A stretch of 23,622 bases of DNA from Chlorobiales bacterium (GTDB taxonomy: Bacteria; Bacteroidota; Chlorobiia; Chlorobiales; Chlorobiaceae), in the NCBI GenBank assembly GCA_022360415.1, contig JAKSDB010000086.1:1-23622 (forward strand), given 5' to 3'. The position numbers were made by a program, and so were the translations under genes. Of the stretch, positions 22,625 to 23,622 are shown piece by piece. The notes below the pieces were generated by a model that worked only from the letters and a program-made list of their open reading frames with translations, made no database searches and was not told the DNA's origin. How positions within the stretch are numbered: position 1 is the first letter of the stretch; each line of letters begins with the position of its first letter.

Positions 22625-23215
22625 ATGGAAGCGGAAAGCAAGAACAGTATAAGAAAAGGACTGAGGAATGATCGGGCTGCAATGGACGTTAATGAGTGGA
22701 GGTCAGGCAGTCTTTTTATTGCAGAAAAGATCATCCGGTTACCCGAGTTTCGCCGTGCCGGCAATGTGATGCTCTACCTTTGCATGTCTGAGCGTCGTGA
22801 GGTGGATACAAGTCATCTTGTCGGATTTATTGCAAGAGAGAGTTCCAAAAGAATATACGCGCCTCTTTTACGTGGAGACAGTCTCCATGCCGTACCATAC
22901 AACAGGGGCGATCCGGTTGTTTCCGGAAGGTTCGGTCAGCCTGAACCGGTCAATGTGGAAGAGGGTGTTCATGGAAATCCGGATATTGTTATCGTTCCGG
23001 CTGTTGCGGTAGACAGGGAGGGGTGGCGTCTCGGATACGGCAAAGGATACTACGATCGCTATATCGCCGGACTCCGTGAGAAAGGCGGAGCTCCCTTTGT
23101 TATTGCGCCTGTTTTTTCTTTTCAGCTTATCGATGCTTTGCCTCATGACCCCTGGGACGAAAGGCTTGACTGTATTGTTACTGAAAAAGATGTGATTGAT
23201 ATTCAAAAAACGTGA
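22625..23215 (+). CDS. 5-formyltetrahydrofolate cyclo-ligase
   Basis: A 196-residue protein of the YgfA/MTHFS family, which uses ATP to close 5-formyl-THF to 5,10-methenyl-THF, salvaging folate in the cytosol. 'KNSIRKGLRNDRA' provides the N-terminal Lys-Arg phosphate site, and 'DREGWRLGYGKGYYDRYIAG' is the C-terminal ATP/Mg signature (GxGxGYYDR). Length is typical. Its stop overlaps a possible GTG start of the ppk gene, so the two are probably co-transcribed. Confidence 0.93.
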   Translation: MEAESKNSIRKGLRNDRAAMDVNEWRSGSLFIAEKIIRLPEFRRAGNVMLYLCMSERREVDTSHLVGFIARESSKRIYAPLLRGDSLHAVPYNRGDPVVSGRFGQPEPVNVEEGVHGNPDIVIVPAVAVDREGWRLGYGKGYYDRYIAGLREKGGAPFVIAPVFSFQLIDALPHDPWDERLDCIVTEKDVIDIQKT

Positions 23216-23228
23216 AAACTGTTTTCAC
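23212..23228. repeat. 17-bp palindrome at the cyclo-ligase/ppk junction
   Basis: GTGAAAA-CTG-TTTTCAC has perfect 7-bp arms. It contains the cyclo-ligase stop codon (23213-23215) and ends 1 base before the likely ppk ATG. It may act as an operator or as an mRNA hairpin that modulates ppk translation. Confidence 0.5.
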
Positions 23229-23229
23229 A

Positions 23230-23622
23230 ATGGACCAGAACGCTGAACCGGTAAAAGCTCCTGTCGGAAAACGTGATTTTGAAAATCCCGCTTACTATGT
23301 GAACCGTGAGCTGAGCTGGGTGTCGTTTAACCAGAGAGTGCTTGAGGAAGCATTGTCTCCGGATGCGCATCCGCTGCTCGAAAGAGTTAAGTTCGTGTCT
23401 ATTTTCAGTTCAAACCTGGATGAATTTTTCATGATCCGGGTCGCAGGACTCCAGGACCAGTTCGAGGCCGGAATACAGGATCGCTCGATCGACGGCCTTA
23501 CTCCCCAGGAGCAGATAGAGAGAATCCGTGAGAAAGTGCTTGAACAGTTTCGTCAGAGAAACGACTGTTTTTATAATGACATCTGTCCTGAGCTGAGCAG
23601 AAACGGGATCGATTTTGTTGAA
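23230..23622 (+). CDS. ppk: polyphosphate kinase 1, N-terminal part (truncated by window end)
   Basis: The first 131 residues are present. 'YYVNRELSWVSFNQRVLEEAL' and 'LLERVKFVSIFSSNLDEFFMIRVAGL' are the hallmark N-domain of Ppk1, which reversibly polymerises the gamma phosphate of ATP into inorganic polyphosphate. The catalytic histidines lie beyond the window. The start is ATG 23230; an in-frame GTG at 23212 overlapping the upstream stop is an alternative that would add six residues. The palindrome lying between these two starts is worth noting. Confidence 0.93.
   Translation, partial: MDQNAEPVKAPVGKRDFENPAYYVNRELSWVSFNQRVLEEALSPDAHPLLERVKFVSIFSSNLDEFFMIRVAGLQDQFEAGIQDRSIDGLTPQEQIERIREKVLEQFRQRNDCFYNDICPELSRNGIDFVE

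Noticed and set aside
1..23622. CRISPR array, tRNA or rRNA genes
   Set aside because: No regularly spaced repeats, cloverleaf-like sequences or rRNA segments were seen on either strand.

Overview
The window looks like chromosome from a green sulfur bacterium (Chlorobiaceae; a Chlorobium or Prosthecochloris type is my guess). The main reason is an adjacent rhodanese and histidine-methyltransferase pair matching the anaerobic ergothioneine genes eanB/eanA described from Chlorobium limicola. Moderate GC, compact directons and a set of Chlorobi/Bacteroidota-like small genes agree with this. The assignment is inference from gene content; no rRNA or tRNA is present.

Layout. (1) 2-4456, plus strand: the tail of a BMP-type substrate-binding protein, then a probable four-gene operon of coiled-coil lipoprotein, extended SDR, a cNMP/CBS/DUF294 signalling nucleotidyltransferase and an overlapping DnaQ-type exonuclease. 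(2) 4509-5644, minus strand: a SAM methyltransferase and a very small basic DUF4295-like protein with its own terminator. (3) 5962-7303, plus: two paralogous exported DUF2059 proteins, the first fused to a TonB C-terminal domain. (4) 7596-14469: a radical SAM protein, three unrelated alpha/beta hydrolases and the eanB-eanA pair, which should convert histidine to hercynine to ergothioneine without oxygen.

(5) 14633-19896 is an accessory island. It holds an orphan HigA-like antitoxin, a complete parDE toxin-antitoxin pair with a palindromic operator, three decayed serine-resolvase genes of two types, a membrane-anchored putative abortive-infection protein (putAbiC-like) and an ApeA-like HEPN anti-phage protein. 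From about 16.1 kb it is visibly richer in A+T than the flanks, and two long stretches have no intact gene. This reads as a small defence island assembled by repeated integration of mobile elements whose recombinases have since died.

(6) 20071-23622 returns to core genes: a small WxPGHW-repeat lipoprotein, pyrC (dihydroorotase) with an upstream fumarylacetoacetase-family gene on the minus strand, then 5-formyltetrahydrofolate cyclo-ligase and the start of polyphosphate kinase on the plus strand.

The most interesting parts are the defence/resolvase island, the eanBA locus, the DUF2059-TonB_C fusion with its tandem paralogue, and a 500-residue hydrolase with an unrecognised C-terminal half. 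All assignments come from reading motifs by eye; no database search was possible.
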